From positions 1 through 64,000 of the IMG/VR virus record IMGVR_UViG_3300032313_000518: a stretch of 64,000 nt of DNA. One strand, written 5' to 3'. This document shows positions 22,566 to 30,107 of this stretch, piece after piece (the first letter of the stretch is position 1; the number at the start of each line of letters is the position of its first letter). The translations under genes and the position numbers were made by a program. The stretch comes from a virus. Under the pieces are notes generated by a model that worked only from the letters and a program-made list of their open reading frames with translations, did no database searches and had not been told where the DNA came from.

Positions 22566-22931
22566 ATGGCATATTCTAAGGTACATTGGAAAAAGTATTT
22601 AGATAGTTCACATCCTACTATCAATCAATACCTTAGTGTATTTGGTGATAACTTCATCAAACAAACTCACCACCGAATCAAACAAGCTCACAAAAGAAAG
22701 TTGCCCGAAATCGTTCTCATTCGATTTAAGGATTCCGATATTGTTTCCATCGTAAAAAGTAAACATTATATTTCAGTATTGGAAAATCTTCTAAACTTAT
22801 GCATTAAGTTAGAGAAGTATGAGTTGTGTGGGGATATACATCAAACATTGGATTTATTAAAAAGTAAAAATAAGATTAGAATCGCACTAGGTGTGGTTGG
22901 TAAAACTAATCCGGTTACGTTAGTGAACTAA
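22566..22931 (+). CDS. hypothetical protein, 121 aa
   Basis: Basic helical protein (HHRIKQAHKRKLPEIVLIRF, LENLLNLCIKLEKYEL). A TTG two codons upstream (22560) is an alternative start; I prefer ATG 22566 (MAYSKVHWKKY). It lies 12 bases before phoH and is probably co-transcribed with it. No family recognised. Confidence 0.55.
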   Translation: MAYSKVHWKKYLDSSHPTINQYLSVFGDNFIKQTHHRIKQAHKRKLPEIVLIRFKDSDIVSIVKSKHYISVLENLLNLCIKLEKYELCGDIHQTLDLLKSKNKIRIALGVVGKTNPVTLVN

Positions 22932-22943
22932 ATAGTAATCAAT

Positions 22944-23783
22944 ATGGGAAAGAGACAACCAAAAACTCTGGATGAAGTAAGAGAGGCAATAAACGTTTTG
23001 CCAAAAGTAGTAAAAAAGATTAAATTCAAAACAAAAAATCAAAAGAGGTTTTTTAAAGCAATTGAAAGTGATGGAAATAATATTGTAATGGCTCATGCAT
23101 TAGCAGGGGCAGGTAAGACCTACGTTGCAATACAAAAAGGATTGGAGTTACTATTCCACAAATCATCACCAATTGAAAAACTTATTATTATGAACCCAAC
23201 GGTTGATGTGGGTGGTGAGGATAAGTTGGGTTTCTTACCCGGAGATTTGATGGAGAAGATTGAAGTACACAACGAATCTGCTCTATACATTTTAGATAAG
23301 ATAATAGGATTGGCAGAAACTCGTAGATTAATTGCACAAGGAAAGATTGAGTTCAAAGTACTTAACTTTTTGAGAGGAAACAATATGGAGAAATCGTATG
23401 TTATATTGGATGAAGCACAAAACGCATCACCTCTACAACTTAAAACATTAGTAACCCGTATTACGGATGATTCAAAACTTATCATTCAGGGTGACCTTTC
23501 ACAATGTGATAAGTATAGAAATAATGGAACACCTGCTTACCAAAAGAGTGGGTTCTACGATGTGTGGAAACGATTGGCAGGATTGAAGGGAGTTTATCAA
23601 ATAGAGTTTACTAAAGATGATTGTATCCGTTCTGGTATTGTTAAAAGAATATTGGAAAGATATGAATTGGAAGAGGAAATATATTTGGGAGAAAACAACG
23701 CATACGAAATATATGTTGATTATAATCCAGCCGTAGAGATATTGGATATAGAAGAGTACCAGTTTGTTGATGAAATACAATAA
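22944..23783 (+). CDS. phoH: PhoH-like P-loop ATPase, 279 aa
   Basis: ATPase with Walker A AGAGKTYVAI, the PhoH-specific GEDKLGFLPGDLMEKI, Walker B YVILDEAQNAS and the C-terminal sensor region (GDLSQCD, IVKRILERYE). PhoH is widespread in marine and freshwater phages; an RNA-linked helicase/ATPase role has been proposed, and the phosphate-stress link is uncertain in phages. Length and motif order are normal. Confidence 0.93.
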   Translation: MGKRQPKTLDEVREAINVLPKVVKKIKFKTKNQKRFFKAIESDGNNIVMAHALAGAGKTYVAIQKGLELLFHKSSPIEKLIIMNPTVDVGGEDKLGFLPGDLMEKIEVHNESALYILDKIIGLAETRRLIAQGKIEFKVLNFLRGNNMEKSYVILDEAQNASPLQLKTLVTRITDDSKLIIQGDLSQCDKYRNNGTPAYQKSGFYDVWKRLAGLKGVYQIEFTKDDCIRSGIVKRILERYELEEEIYLGENNAYEIYVDYNPAVEILDIEEYQFVDEIQ

Positions 23784-23831
23784 TTTTTGTCAGTAAAATT
23801 TTAATAAAAGTAAAAAATAAAGGGGTAAAAA

Positions 23832-23863
23832 TTTGGTAATTTCAATTATTTTTCGTATATTTG
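23832..23863 (+). promoter_or_regulatory. host-type promoter
   Basis: TTTG at 23832-23835, 20 bases, TATATTTG at 23856-23863, 28 bases before the ATG at 23892. Confidence 0.75.
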
Positions 23864-23891
23864 AAAGTACTAATGATTTACCCCTTTTATT

Positions 23892-24347
23892 ATGAATAAA
23901 AAAGTTATTTGGATTGATATGGATGGTGTTCTGGTTGATTTTGGCGGACACGTTGAAAATATAATGAGAAACAATCCCCATCTAAACGAAGAATATGAAG
24001 GAAGAGAAGATGAAATTCCAAACATATTCAGAAACGCTCCCCCAATCGAAGGGGCAATTGAAGCAGTAAGAAAATTAGAAGAGAGTGGAAAGTATGAGTT
24101 GTATATCGCAACTGCAGCTCCGTGGGGAAATCCTTCTGCTGCTATGGATAAGAGATTATGGATTGTGGAGTACTTTGGTGAGTTGTTCGTTAAAAGAATG
24201 GCAATCACTCACTTAAAGAATATGTTGATTGGGGATTACCTAATTGATGATAGAACTAAGAATGGTGCAGGTGAGTTTAACGGAACTCATATTCACTTTG
24301 GACAAAACGGAACTGATTGGAGTGAAGTTTTAAGATTGTTACTATAA
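23892..24347 (+). CDS. 5'(3')-deoxyribonucleotidase (HAD family), 151 aa
   Basis: HAD phosphatase with motif I DMDGVLVDF (about residues 9-17), motif II TAAPW (about 77-81) and the late acidic motif GDYLIDDRT. It resembles NT5C-type deoxyribonucleotidases, which remove phosphate from deoxynucleoside monophosphates and so adjust dNTP pools. First of three tightly spaced genes behind a host-type promoter. Confidence 0.85.
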   Translation: MNKKVIWIDMDGVLVDFGGHVENIMRNNPHLNEEYEGREDEIPNIFRNAPPIEGAIEAVRKLEESGKYELYIATAAPWGNPSAAMDKRLWIVEYFGELFVKRMAITHLKNMLIGDYLIDDRTKNGAGEFNGTHIHFGQNGTDWSEVLRLLL

Positions 24348-24350
24348 TAA

Positions 24351-24743
24351 ATGAGAACTAAAGAATTTAAATTACCAACTACACCCATAACCGAAAAAAC
24401 ATTTATTAGGCAAGGGTGGGAAAAGACTCATATTGGTGATAGGTATATTGATGATGAGGGATTTGAAGAAGATGCCGAAGAGTTTGAAGAGGATGGAGAG
24501 ATAGAAGATGATGATGCATATTATTGGACACTCCCATTACCAAAGAGTAGAAGGGAAGACCCATATGCGGTTGTACTAACATCAAACGCAACTGATGAGT
24601 TAAGTGTTGTTAGAGAGTGTGGATTGCAAGATGGTTCGTTTATTGTTGAAATATTTGATTCAGATGGATTAGGATTATGTACAAACGAAGAAGAGTTAGA
24701 AGTATTGTATAGAGCATTAACAGGAGAAGAAATAGAAGATTAA
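24351..24743 (+). CDS. acidic hypothetical protein, 130 aa
   Basis: Very acidic middle (EGFEEDAEEFEEDGEIEDDD, about residues 36-55) and a C-terminal strand/helix domain (GSFIVEIFDSDG, EELEVLYRALTG). DNA mimicry or protein binding is conceivable but unsupported. Three bases separate it from each neighbour. No family recognised. Confidence 0.55.
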   Translation: MRTKEFKLPTTPITEKTFIRQGWEKTHIGDRYIDDEGFEEDAEEFEEDGEIEDDDAYYWTLPLPKSRREDPYAVVLTSNATDELSVVRECGLQDGSFIVEIFDSDGLGLCTNEEELEVLYRALTGEEIED

Positions 24744-24745
24744 TT

Positions 24746-25354
24746 ATGAAATTTGAAGAATTTAAAATGAATGCCGATTGGGAAGATTGGATGAAAAATA
24801 TGTTCCATAGTTTTTATACAGAAATATGGGATGACCACGAATACGATAGATTTGGTATTGAAATTTCCGAAGGAGATGTTGTGGTAGATTTGGGTGCAAG
24901 TATTGGATTGTTTTCACAATATGCAGTTAGTAAAGGTGCATCAAAAGTATTTGCTTTTGAATGTATGGATGAAAGGTTTGAATTGATTAAAGAAAACATT
25001 TCAAATACGGATAAGATTACACCAATGTATGGATTGATTTCTGATAAAGCAGATGGTGATAACTACAATTTAGAAAGAATCTTTAAGGATTGTAATGTAG
25101 ACCATATTGATTTTATGAAGGTAGATGTGGATGGTTATGAGTATCCGTTCATATTAAATGCATCTGATGAATTATTTAAGAAAGTAGATAAGTGGGCAAT
25201 GGAAGTTCACATTTGGGGGATGTTTGATAACCGAGCAGATGAGTACATAAAGATGATGCAGATTATAGAGAAGTTCAGTAAGAATGGATATAAGGTAGCT
25301 TGTGAGCACGTTCATAAGAATACAAATCTTTATATGCTATACGCTTCAAAATAA
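24746..25354 (+). CDS. FkbM-type SAM-dependent methyltransferase, 202 aa
   Basis: Rossmann motif I VVDLGASIGLFS (about residues 48-59), motif II VFAFECMDERF, then DFMKVDVDGYEYPFI typical of FkbM methyltransferases, which often methylate sugars or small molecules. In this genome it could modify glycans on the host surface, together with the glycosyltransferases at 47-50 kb, or a nucleotide derivative. Substrate unknown. Confidence 0.8.
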   Translation: MKFEEFKMNADWEDWMKNMFHSFYTEIWDDHEYDRFGIEISEGDVVVDLGASIGLFSQYAVSKGASKVFAFECMDERFELIKENISNTDKITPMYGLISDKADGDNYNLERIFKDCNVDHIDFMKVDVDGYEYPFILNASDELFKKVDKWAMEVHIWGMFDNRADEYIKMMQIIEKFSKNGYKVACEHVHKNTNLYMLYASK

Positions 25355-25355
25355 A

Positions 25356-25387
25356 TTTGGAAATATCAAAAAGTTTTATTATATTTG
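25356..25387 (+). promoter_or_regulatory. host-type promoter for a near-leaderless gene
   Basis: TTTG at 25356-25359, 20 bases, TATATTTG at 25380-25387. The ATG at 25392 is only four bases beyond, so transcription should begin at or just beside the start codon. Confidence 0.7.
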
Positions 25388-25391
25388 TAAC

Positions 25392-26054
25392 ATGAGAAAT
25401 TATACTGAACAACAATTACAAGATAACTACGAAAAGTTCCTAAACTTTATTCGTAAAGCATTCGCTAACCAGCCGGAACGAATGGAGAAATTATTACATA
25501 TGTATTCCGAAGAACAATTGGGTATGGAATTAATAATGGCGCCAGCAAGTGGTAAAGCTCATTTTCATTCTGCATATGTTGGTGGTTATATTGACCACGT
25601 TATGAATGTGTGTAAAAATTCAATAGGACAAATGAATCAATTTAAAGCCAATGGTGGTACTATTGATTTTGAGGTTGAGGAATTACTATTCGCAGCATTA
25701 CATCACGACTTAGGAAAGTTAGGAGATTTGGGTAAACCATATTATGTAGAACAAGAATCAGATTGGCATCGTAAGAATCAAGGTTCCCTATTCAAACAAA
25801 ATCCAAACATTAATTATTTTGATGTAACGCATAGAGCTTTATGGTTATTACAAGAATATGGGATTAAGTTTACCCAAAAAGAAATGTTGGGTATTATGTT
25901 GGCGGATGGTTTGTATAATAAAGGAAACGAAAAATACTTTATTTCATATGATGAAAACTTCCAATTAAAAACCGAATTACCATATTTGTTACATTGGGCA
26001 GACCATATGAGTTGCCGTATTGAAAATAGTGAATATAAGAATGGGGTTGTTTAA
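25392..26054 (+). CDS. HD-domain phosphohydrolase, 220 aa
   Basis: Metal-binding H69 (GGYIDHV), H104-H105-D106 (LHHDLGKLG) and a later D in LLHWADHM give the HD superfamily signature. Such proteins hydrolyse nucleotides or cyclic nucleotides; the surroundings (nucleotidase, deaminase, ThyA) favour a nucleotide substrate. The frame is open to 25302 inside the methyltransferase gene, but the promoter fixes the start at 25392. Defence functions of HD proteins cannot be excluded. Confidence 0.8.
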   Translation: MRNYTEQQLQDNYEKFLNFIRKAFANQPERMEKLLHMYSEEQLGMELIMAPASGKAHFHSAYVGGYIDHVMNVCKNSIGQMNQFKANGGTIDFEVEELLFAALHHDLGKLGDLGKPYYVEQESDWHRKNQGSLFKQNPNINYFDVTHRALWLLQEYGIKFTQKEMLGIMLADGLYNKGNEKYFISYDENFQLKTELPYLLHWADHMSCRIENSEYKNGVV

Positions 26055-26068
26055 TTTTTAGACAACCT

Positions 26069-26103
26069 TATATTTATATAGGATGGAGCTGGCCAGCACA
26101 TCC
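26069..26103 (+). promoter_or_regulatory. late-type element TATATTTATA followed by an inverted repeat
   Basis: TATATTTATA at 26069-26078; directly behind it GGATG (26081-26085), the palindrome GCTGGCCAGC (26088-26097) and CATCC (26099-26103) form one nested inverted repeat. It lies in the Hsp20 leader and could be an operator or an RNA hairpin. Confidence 0.55.
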
Positions 26104-26154
26104 TCGTATTATCCAAATGGAAATACAAACTTAACGCTTAAACAAGGTAAAAAA

Positions 26155-26634
26155 ATGAAAAATCAAATCCAAAGGGGTTTCCCTATCCCCACATTTAGGG
26201 ACGAGTTCTTCTCACCATTAGATACTTTATTCGATAAAGTATTATCGGAATCATTTCCTGAATTATCAAAGGAAATTGGTATCAACCCATTCCAACAAAA
26301 TGCTTATCCAAAATGTGACATCATTAACTTTGATGACCGTATTGAGATTGTAGCAGAAGTTCCTGGTCTAACCAAAGAACAAATTACCATTGATGTAGAT
26401 GGTGATGTAATTACATTAAAAGGAGAAAAAGCAAACAAAGCAAACGAAAAAGAAGGTGGTACATATCTTCGTAGAGAAGTTAAACGTTCATCGTTTCTAA
26501 GAAGTTTTACTGCTGATTCTAAAATTTTTGATTTAGATAATGTGAAAGCATCATTTGAAGATGGGGTATTGGAATTGCAGATACCAAAGAGGGAACCTGA
26601 ACAACCAAAAAAGAGAACTATTACGATAGGTTAA
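26155..26634 (+). CDS. hsp20: small heat-shock protein Hsp20, 159 aa
   Basis: Alpha-crystallin domain from about residue 45 (CDIINFDDRIEIVAEVPGL, TIDVDGDVITLKGEK) to KASFEDGVLELQIPK, with the usual GVLxL motif and a C-terminal KRTITIG extension. It is an ATP-independent holdase; Hsp20 genes are common in T4-like phages and may help virion assembly. I place the start at ATG 26155 (MKNQIQRGFP); the upstream open frame would translate the inverted repeat. Driven by a late-type element. Confidence 0.92.
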   Translation: MKNQIQRGFPIPTFRDEFFSPLDTLFDKVLSESFPELSKEIGINPFQQNAYPKCDIINFDDRIEIVAEVPGLTKEQITIDVDGDVITLKGEKANKANEKEGGTYLRREVKRSSFLRSFTADSKIFDLDNVKASFEDGVLELQIPKREPEQPKKRTITIG

Positions 26635-26648
26635 TAATTAAATAATAT

Positions 26649-26681
26649 GGGAGTGGGTGTCAAAACTCACTTCCTTTTTAT
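26649..26681 (+). terminator. intrinsic terminator after Hsp20
   Basis: GGGAGTG pairs with CACTTCC (one G-U pair) over a 12-base loop, followed by TTTTTATTTTCC. A late-type element begins at 26688 just behind it. Confidence 0.65.
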
Positions 26682-26687
26682 TTTCCT

Positions 26688-26697
26688 TATATTTATA
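26688..26697 (+). promoter_or_regulatory. late-type element TATATTTATA
   Basis: TATATTTATA, 13 bases before the ATG at 26711 and directly behind a terminator. Confidence 0.6.
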
Positions 26698-26710
26698 CTA
26701 AAGAATTTAT

Positions 26711-26890
26711 ATGAAACCCGAATACAAACAAAAGGCTCAAGAGAATTTAGAAGCTATTTCAAAGAGAGCAAAAGTTATTTCCGAAATGTTGCATGGTGAG
26801 AGACCGGCTAATGAGGAAGAAGCTAAGAGATTGGCAAGAGAGATTGAAAGATTAGTTGAACTTACTACAAACATAGTAGATTTATCATAA
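26711..26890 (+). CDS. small helical protein, 59 aa
   Basis: ATG at 26711 to TAA at 26888-26890. Almost wholly helical and charged (EYKQKAQENLEAISKRAKVI, EEEAKRLAREIERLVELTTN), probably a short coiled coil. Three bases before the next membrane protein gene and behind a late-type element, so it may be a virion or assembly factor. Confidence 0.55.
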   Translation: MKPEYKQKAQENLEAISKRAKVISEMLHGERPANEEEAKRLAREIERLVELTTNIVDLS

Positions 26891-26893
26891 TAT

Positions 26894-28129
26894 ATGAATT
26901 GGCTTAAAGTACTTTTGTTTATGGCTGCTACTGCAGTGGCTGGAACTGGAGCATACTTTTCGGTAACTGGTTTGGGTGTTCTATTTAGTGGAGCATCTAC
27001 GGCTGTTATTGTTATGGCATCTGCATTGGAGTTCGCTAAATTAGTAACTGCATCATATTTAGAACAAAAATGGAGAGAAACCACATTATTTTTAAAAGTT
27101 TACTTAACATCAGCCGTATTTATACTAATGCTCATCACATCAGCTGGTATCTTTGGTTATTTATCTAATGCTTTTCAGCAACAAAATATCAAACTACAAC
27201 AAGTAGATAGAGAAATTTTGGTATTTCAAACAAAAATTGACCAAAATACCGCTCAAATAGAGCAATTATCAACTCAAATTAGTGAATCAAACAAAAATCA
27301 GACAACAATATTGGGTAAAGGTAAGGTGAACAACCGACTTTTACGTTCAATTGATAACAGAGACCGTCAAATTAGCAAAATTAACAATAACATTGCCAAA
27401 TTACAAGAAGATAACGCTAAAAACAACGAAGAAATCAACAAAATCCGGTTAAATAACTTGGATTTGGAGAAAGAAGTGGGTGGATTTAAGTTTGTTGCCC
27501 AAACATTTGATGTAGAATTGGATAAAGTAGTAAAATGGTTTATGTTTTTGATTGTTTTTGTGTTTGACCCACTTGCAATCGCTTTAGTGTTGGCATTAAA
27601 CAAACTTTTAAAGGAAAATAAGCCAAAAATTGAAGAAAACGAACCTTTAGTGGAAAAAAATTACGAAGTTTACGGAGATAGTGGAAAAATTCCATCAATA
27701 AATGATATTTTAAGTGTTAATGTGGAAAATAATCAACAAATGGGTTTATATGAACCACCATTTGATAATCCATTAATAGATAATGAAGAAATATTTACCG
27801 AAGATGATAAGAAAGCATTAGAATCCGAAATCACCGATGAAATATTATTAAATCTGCAAACCGATTACTCAAAAAGACCGATTGATGTGGATGGTGATGG
27901 TACTGTTGATGGATATGATACCGATGGTGATGGTTTAATTAATATTATCAGAGCAGAGCACCCAAGTAGAGCTGAAGAGGTTAAAACAAAACTACCATAC
28001 TATGCAAGGGGTGATTTTAATTGGTCTGATAGAAAAAATTGGATAAATGACCAAAATGCAGTGAACTATTGGATTAAGCATATTAAACAATCTCAATATC
28101 CTGAAGATTTCTCTGGAAAATCTTACTAA
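26894..28129 (+). CDS. membrane protein with coiled coil and calcium-loop motif, 411 aa
   Basis: Three hydrophobic segments in the first 95 residues, a long coiled coil (about 95-200, LQQVDREILVFQTKIDQNTA and following), a fourth span (about 220-245, WFMFLIVFVFDPLAIALVLA), and an acidic cytoplasmic tail. Near residues 331-347 stands DVDGDGTVDGYDTDGDG, two tandem Asp-rich calcium loops as in thrombospondin type 3 or dockerin repeats. Large membrane proteins of this layout are known in T4-like phages without assigned function; late expression suggests envelope or virion work. Confidence 0.7.
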   Translation: MNWLKVLLFMAATAVAGTGAYFSVTGLGVLFSGASTAVIVMASALEFAKLVTASYLEQKWRETTLFLKVYLTSAVFILMLITSAGIFGYLSNAFQQQNIKLQQVDREILVFQTKIDQNTAQIEQLSTQISESNKNQTTILGKGKVNNRLLRSIDNRDRQISKINNNIAKLQEDNAKNNEEINKIRLNNLDLEKEVGGFKFVAQTFDVELDKVVKWFMFLIVFVFDPLAIALVLALNKLLKENKPKIEENEPLVEKNYEVYGDSGKIPSINDILSVNVENNQQMGLYEPPFDNPLIDNEEIFTEDDKKALESEITDEILLNLQTDYSKRPIDVDGDGTVDGYDTDGDGLINIIRAEHPSRAEEVKTKLPYYARGDFNWSDRKNWINDQNAVNYWIKHIKQSQYPEDFSGKSY

Positions 28130-28132
28130 AAA

Positions 28133-28164
28133 TTAGGATTTCTCATAAATAATTCGTATATTTG
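28133..28164 (+). promoter_or_regulatory. host-type promoter
   Basis: TTAG at 28133-28136, 20 bases, TATATTTG at 28157-28164, 22 bases before the UvdE start. Confidence 0.75.
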
Positions 28165-28186
28165 TTTTCATCATTCAAATAACACT

Positions 28187-29077
28187 ATGAATTTAGGATA
28201 CGCCTGTATCAATATGAGTTTAGGTAAGAACGTAACTACAAATCGTTCTATGGTTAAACGTACATTTAATGAAAAAGGTTTAGATTACGTTTCCGAACTT
28301 GCGTTAGCAAATTCTAAAGATGTACTCAAAATATTAGTGTGGAATAAGAACAATAATATAAAGTTCTTCCGTTTATCATCAGCGCTCGTTCCTTGGGGTG
28401 ATGGCTTGGACCTAACAACCTTAAAAGACTATGATGAGATAAGTATCGCACTTCGTAGAGCAGGTGATTATGCTAAAGCAAATGGTATTAGAATCACATC
28501 ACACCCCGGCCCCTTTGTAGTTCTAACTTCACCCAAAGAAAATGTGGTAGAAGCAGCTATTAAAGATTTAGAGTTACATGGTAAGATATTTGATTTGTTA
28601 GGGTTATCACAAACTCCTTATAACAAAATAAACATACATTGTAATGGTGTTTACGGAGATAAGTTATCTGCAATGGATAGATTTTGTGAAAATTATCTTA
28701 GATTATCCGATAGTGTTAAGAAACGTTTGACTGTTGAGAACGATGATAAAGCAACAATGTACAATGTAAAAGATTTAATGTACATTCATAATAAAATTAA
28801 CATTCCAATTGTATTTGATTACCATCACCACACATTCAATACAGGTGATTTAACTGAAGAAGAAGCACTTAAACTTGCTATCGCAACTTGGGGTGATATT
28901 ACGCCGGTTGTTCACTATTCAGAATCAAAAGCATTGCATGAAGAAAATAATAAACTAAAGCCACAAGCTCATTCAGATTATATCAAATCACTTCCAAATA
29001 CATACGGATTGAACGTAGATATTATGGTTGAAGCAAAAGCTAAAGAGTTAGCAATATTACCATTTATTAAAAAGTAA
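28187..29077 (+). CDS. uvsE: UV damage endonuclease UvdE, 296 aa
   Basis: TIM-barrel endonuclease with UvdE motifs in order: LGYACINMSL at the start, FFRLSSALVPW, ITSHPGPF, INIHCNGVYG, LTVENDDKATMY, PIVFDYHHHTFN and VVHYSESK. It nicks DNA 5' to UV photoproducts and other lesions, starting excision repair. All expected metal-binding His/Glu/Asp positions appear to be present. It heads an operon with an oxygenase-like gene and thymidylate synthase. Confidence 0.93.
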   Translation: MNLGYACINMSLGKNVTTNRSMVKRTFNEKGLDYVSELALANSKDVLKILVWNKNNNIKFFRLSSALVPWGDGLDLTTLKDYDEISIALRRAGDYAKANGIRITSHPGPFVVLTSPKENVVEAAIKDLELHGKIFDLLGLSQTPYNKINIHCNGVYGDKLSAMDRFCENYLRLSDSVKKRLTVENDDKATMYNVKDLMYIHNKINIPIVFDYHHHTFNTGDLTEEEALKLAIATWGDITPVVHYSESKALHEENNKLKPQAHSDYIKSLPNTYGLNVDIMVEAKAKELAILPFIKK

Positions 29078-29078
29078 A

Positions 29079-29693
29079 ATGTACATACCTCAATTAACCG
29101 AAGTAAATCTATTTGACCCATTAATATTTAAATCACATTTTTATCAATGGGATTGGAAAAAAATAGAACCATTATGTGAACAATGGATAGGTGAGAAGCC
29201 AACAAAAATTTATTTAGAACAAGGAAATGCTGCAAGTTCTGTAGCTAATGTAAATGAATTGAGACCACATCAACATCCTGAATTTGCATCATTTTATAAA
29301 TGGGTAAGGCCAATTGCAGATAATATAATGTTTAAAAAATGGAAATTATCAACAGGTTTTGATTATAAAATAGTTAATTCTTGGGTAAATGTACATGGTG
29401 AGGGTGGTATGACTGAAATCCACGACCACGGACCTACTACATTGGTTATAACAGCCTATTTAAATTTACCTGAAAATGGAGGGTTTATACAATTCAAAGA
29501 CCCATTGGAATATCATCATGCACATTTAATAAAAGAATTTGATACTGAATTGGGGTCTTGGAGAACATTTCCTGCTAAAACAGGTGATGTAGTTATGTTT
29601 CCTGGTTGGTTACGGCATAGGACTGAAGCAAATAAATCAAAAGAAAAAAGATGGGTATTAACAACAAATATAAATTGTATTATAACAGATTAA
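29079..29693 (+). CDS. putative 2OG-Fe(II) oxygenase, 204 aa
   Basis: Resembles the 2OG-FeII_Oxy_5 (TIGR02466) family found in many cyanophages and other aquatic phages: WVNVHGEGGMTEIHDHGP provides the first iron His and Asp region, and the distal GDVVMFPGWLRHRTEAN provides the second His, with RWVLTTN after it. It would hydroxylate a small molecule, protein or base using 2-oxoglutarate; substrate unknown. One base after uvdE. Confidence 0.75.
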   Translation: MYIPQLTEVNLFDPLIFKSHFYQWDWKKIEPLCEQWIGEKPTKIYLEQGNAASSVANVNELRPHQHPEFASFYKWVRPIADNIMFKKWKLSTGFDYKIVNSWVNVHGEGGMTEIHDHGPTTLVITAYLNLPENGGFIQFKDPLEYHHAHLIKEFDTELGSWRTFPAKTGDVVMFPGWLRHRTEANKSKEKRWVLTTNINCIITD

Positions 29694-29705
29694 AAAAATA
29701 AAATT

Positions 29706-30107
29706 ATGGATACGAACACAACATTAAAAATTACACTAGGTACAATACTAATAGTGGGAATTATAGCAATTACAATAGTATCAATAGGATTTAGTATGAA
29801 TAATAAAGATAAACCAATAGTTGCAATGAGTAGAGAAAACTATCAGATTCAAACTCATACAATAGATTCATTGACTAGAGTAGTTGATAGTTTAGAAATG
29901 GAAATACATTCACAAGCACAAAAGTTTGATAATAAAGAAAAAAAATACAAAGAAATCCTATTTGAATATGAATTAGGTATTGATAGAATCAAAAACTATC
30001 ATCCAAAAGCATATGAGGATTTCCATAGGATATTAGCATATAGAGAAGATTATAGTAGAGAAGCAGAAATTGAAAACAAAAAAAGATTAAATGAATACAA
30101 TAGATAA
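29706..30107 (+). CDS. membrane-anchored coiled-coil protein, 133 aa
   Basis: One N-terminal membrane span (about residues 9-29, ITLGTILIVGIIAITIVSIG) followed by a charged coiled coil (about 50-100, IDSLTRVVDSLEMEI). The topology recalls phage Rz-type or assembly proteins, but no family is recognised. Its last 17 bases overlap the thymidylate synthase start. Confidence 0.55.
   Translation: MDTNTTLKITLGTILIVGIIAITIVSIGFSMNNKDKPIVAMSRENYQIQTHTIDSLTRVVDSLEMEIHSQAQKFDNKEKKYKEILFEYELGIDRIKNYHPKAYEDFHRILAYREDYSREAEIENKKRLNEYNR

Noticed and set aside
21941-22931. Nucleotidyltransferase toxin-antitoxin pair (MenA/AbiEii type)
   Set aside because: The nucleotidyltransferase-like protein lacks a recognisable antitoxin neighbour, and the next gene looks linked to phoH instead.
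26083-26154. Earlier start for Hsp20
   Set aside because: It would translate the inverted repeat directly behind the late element; the conserved Hsp20 sequence begins after 26155.
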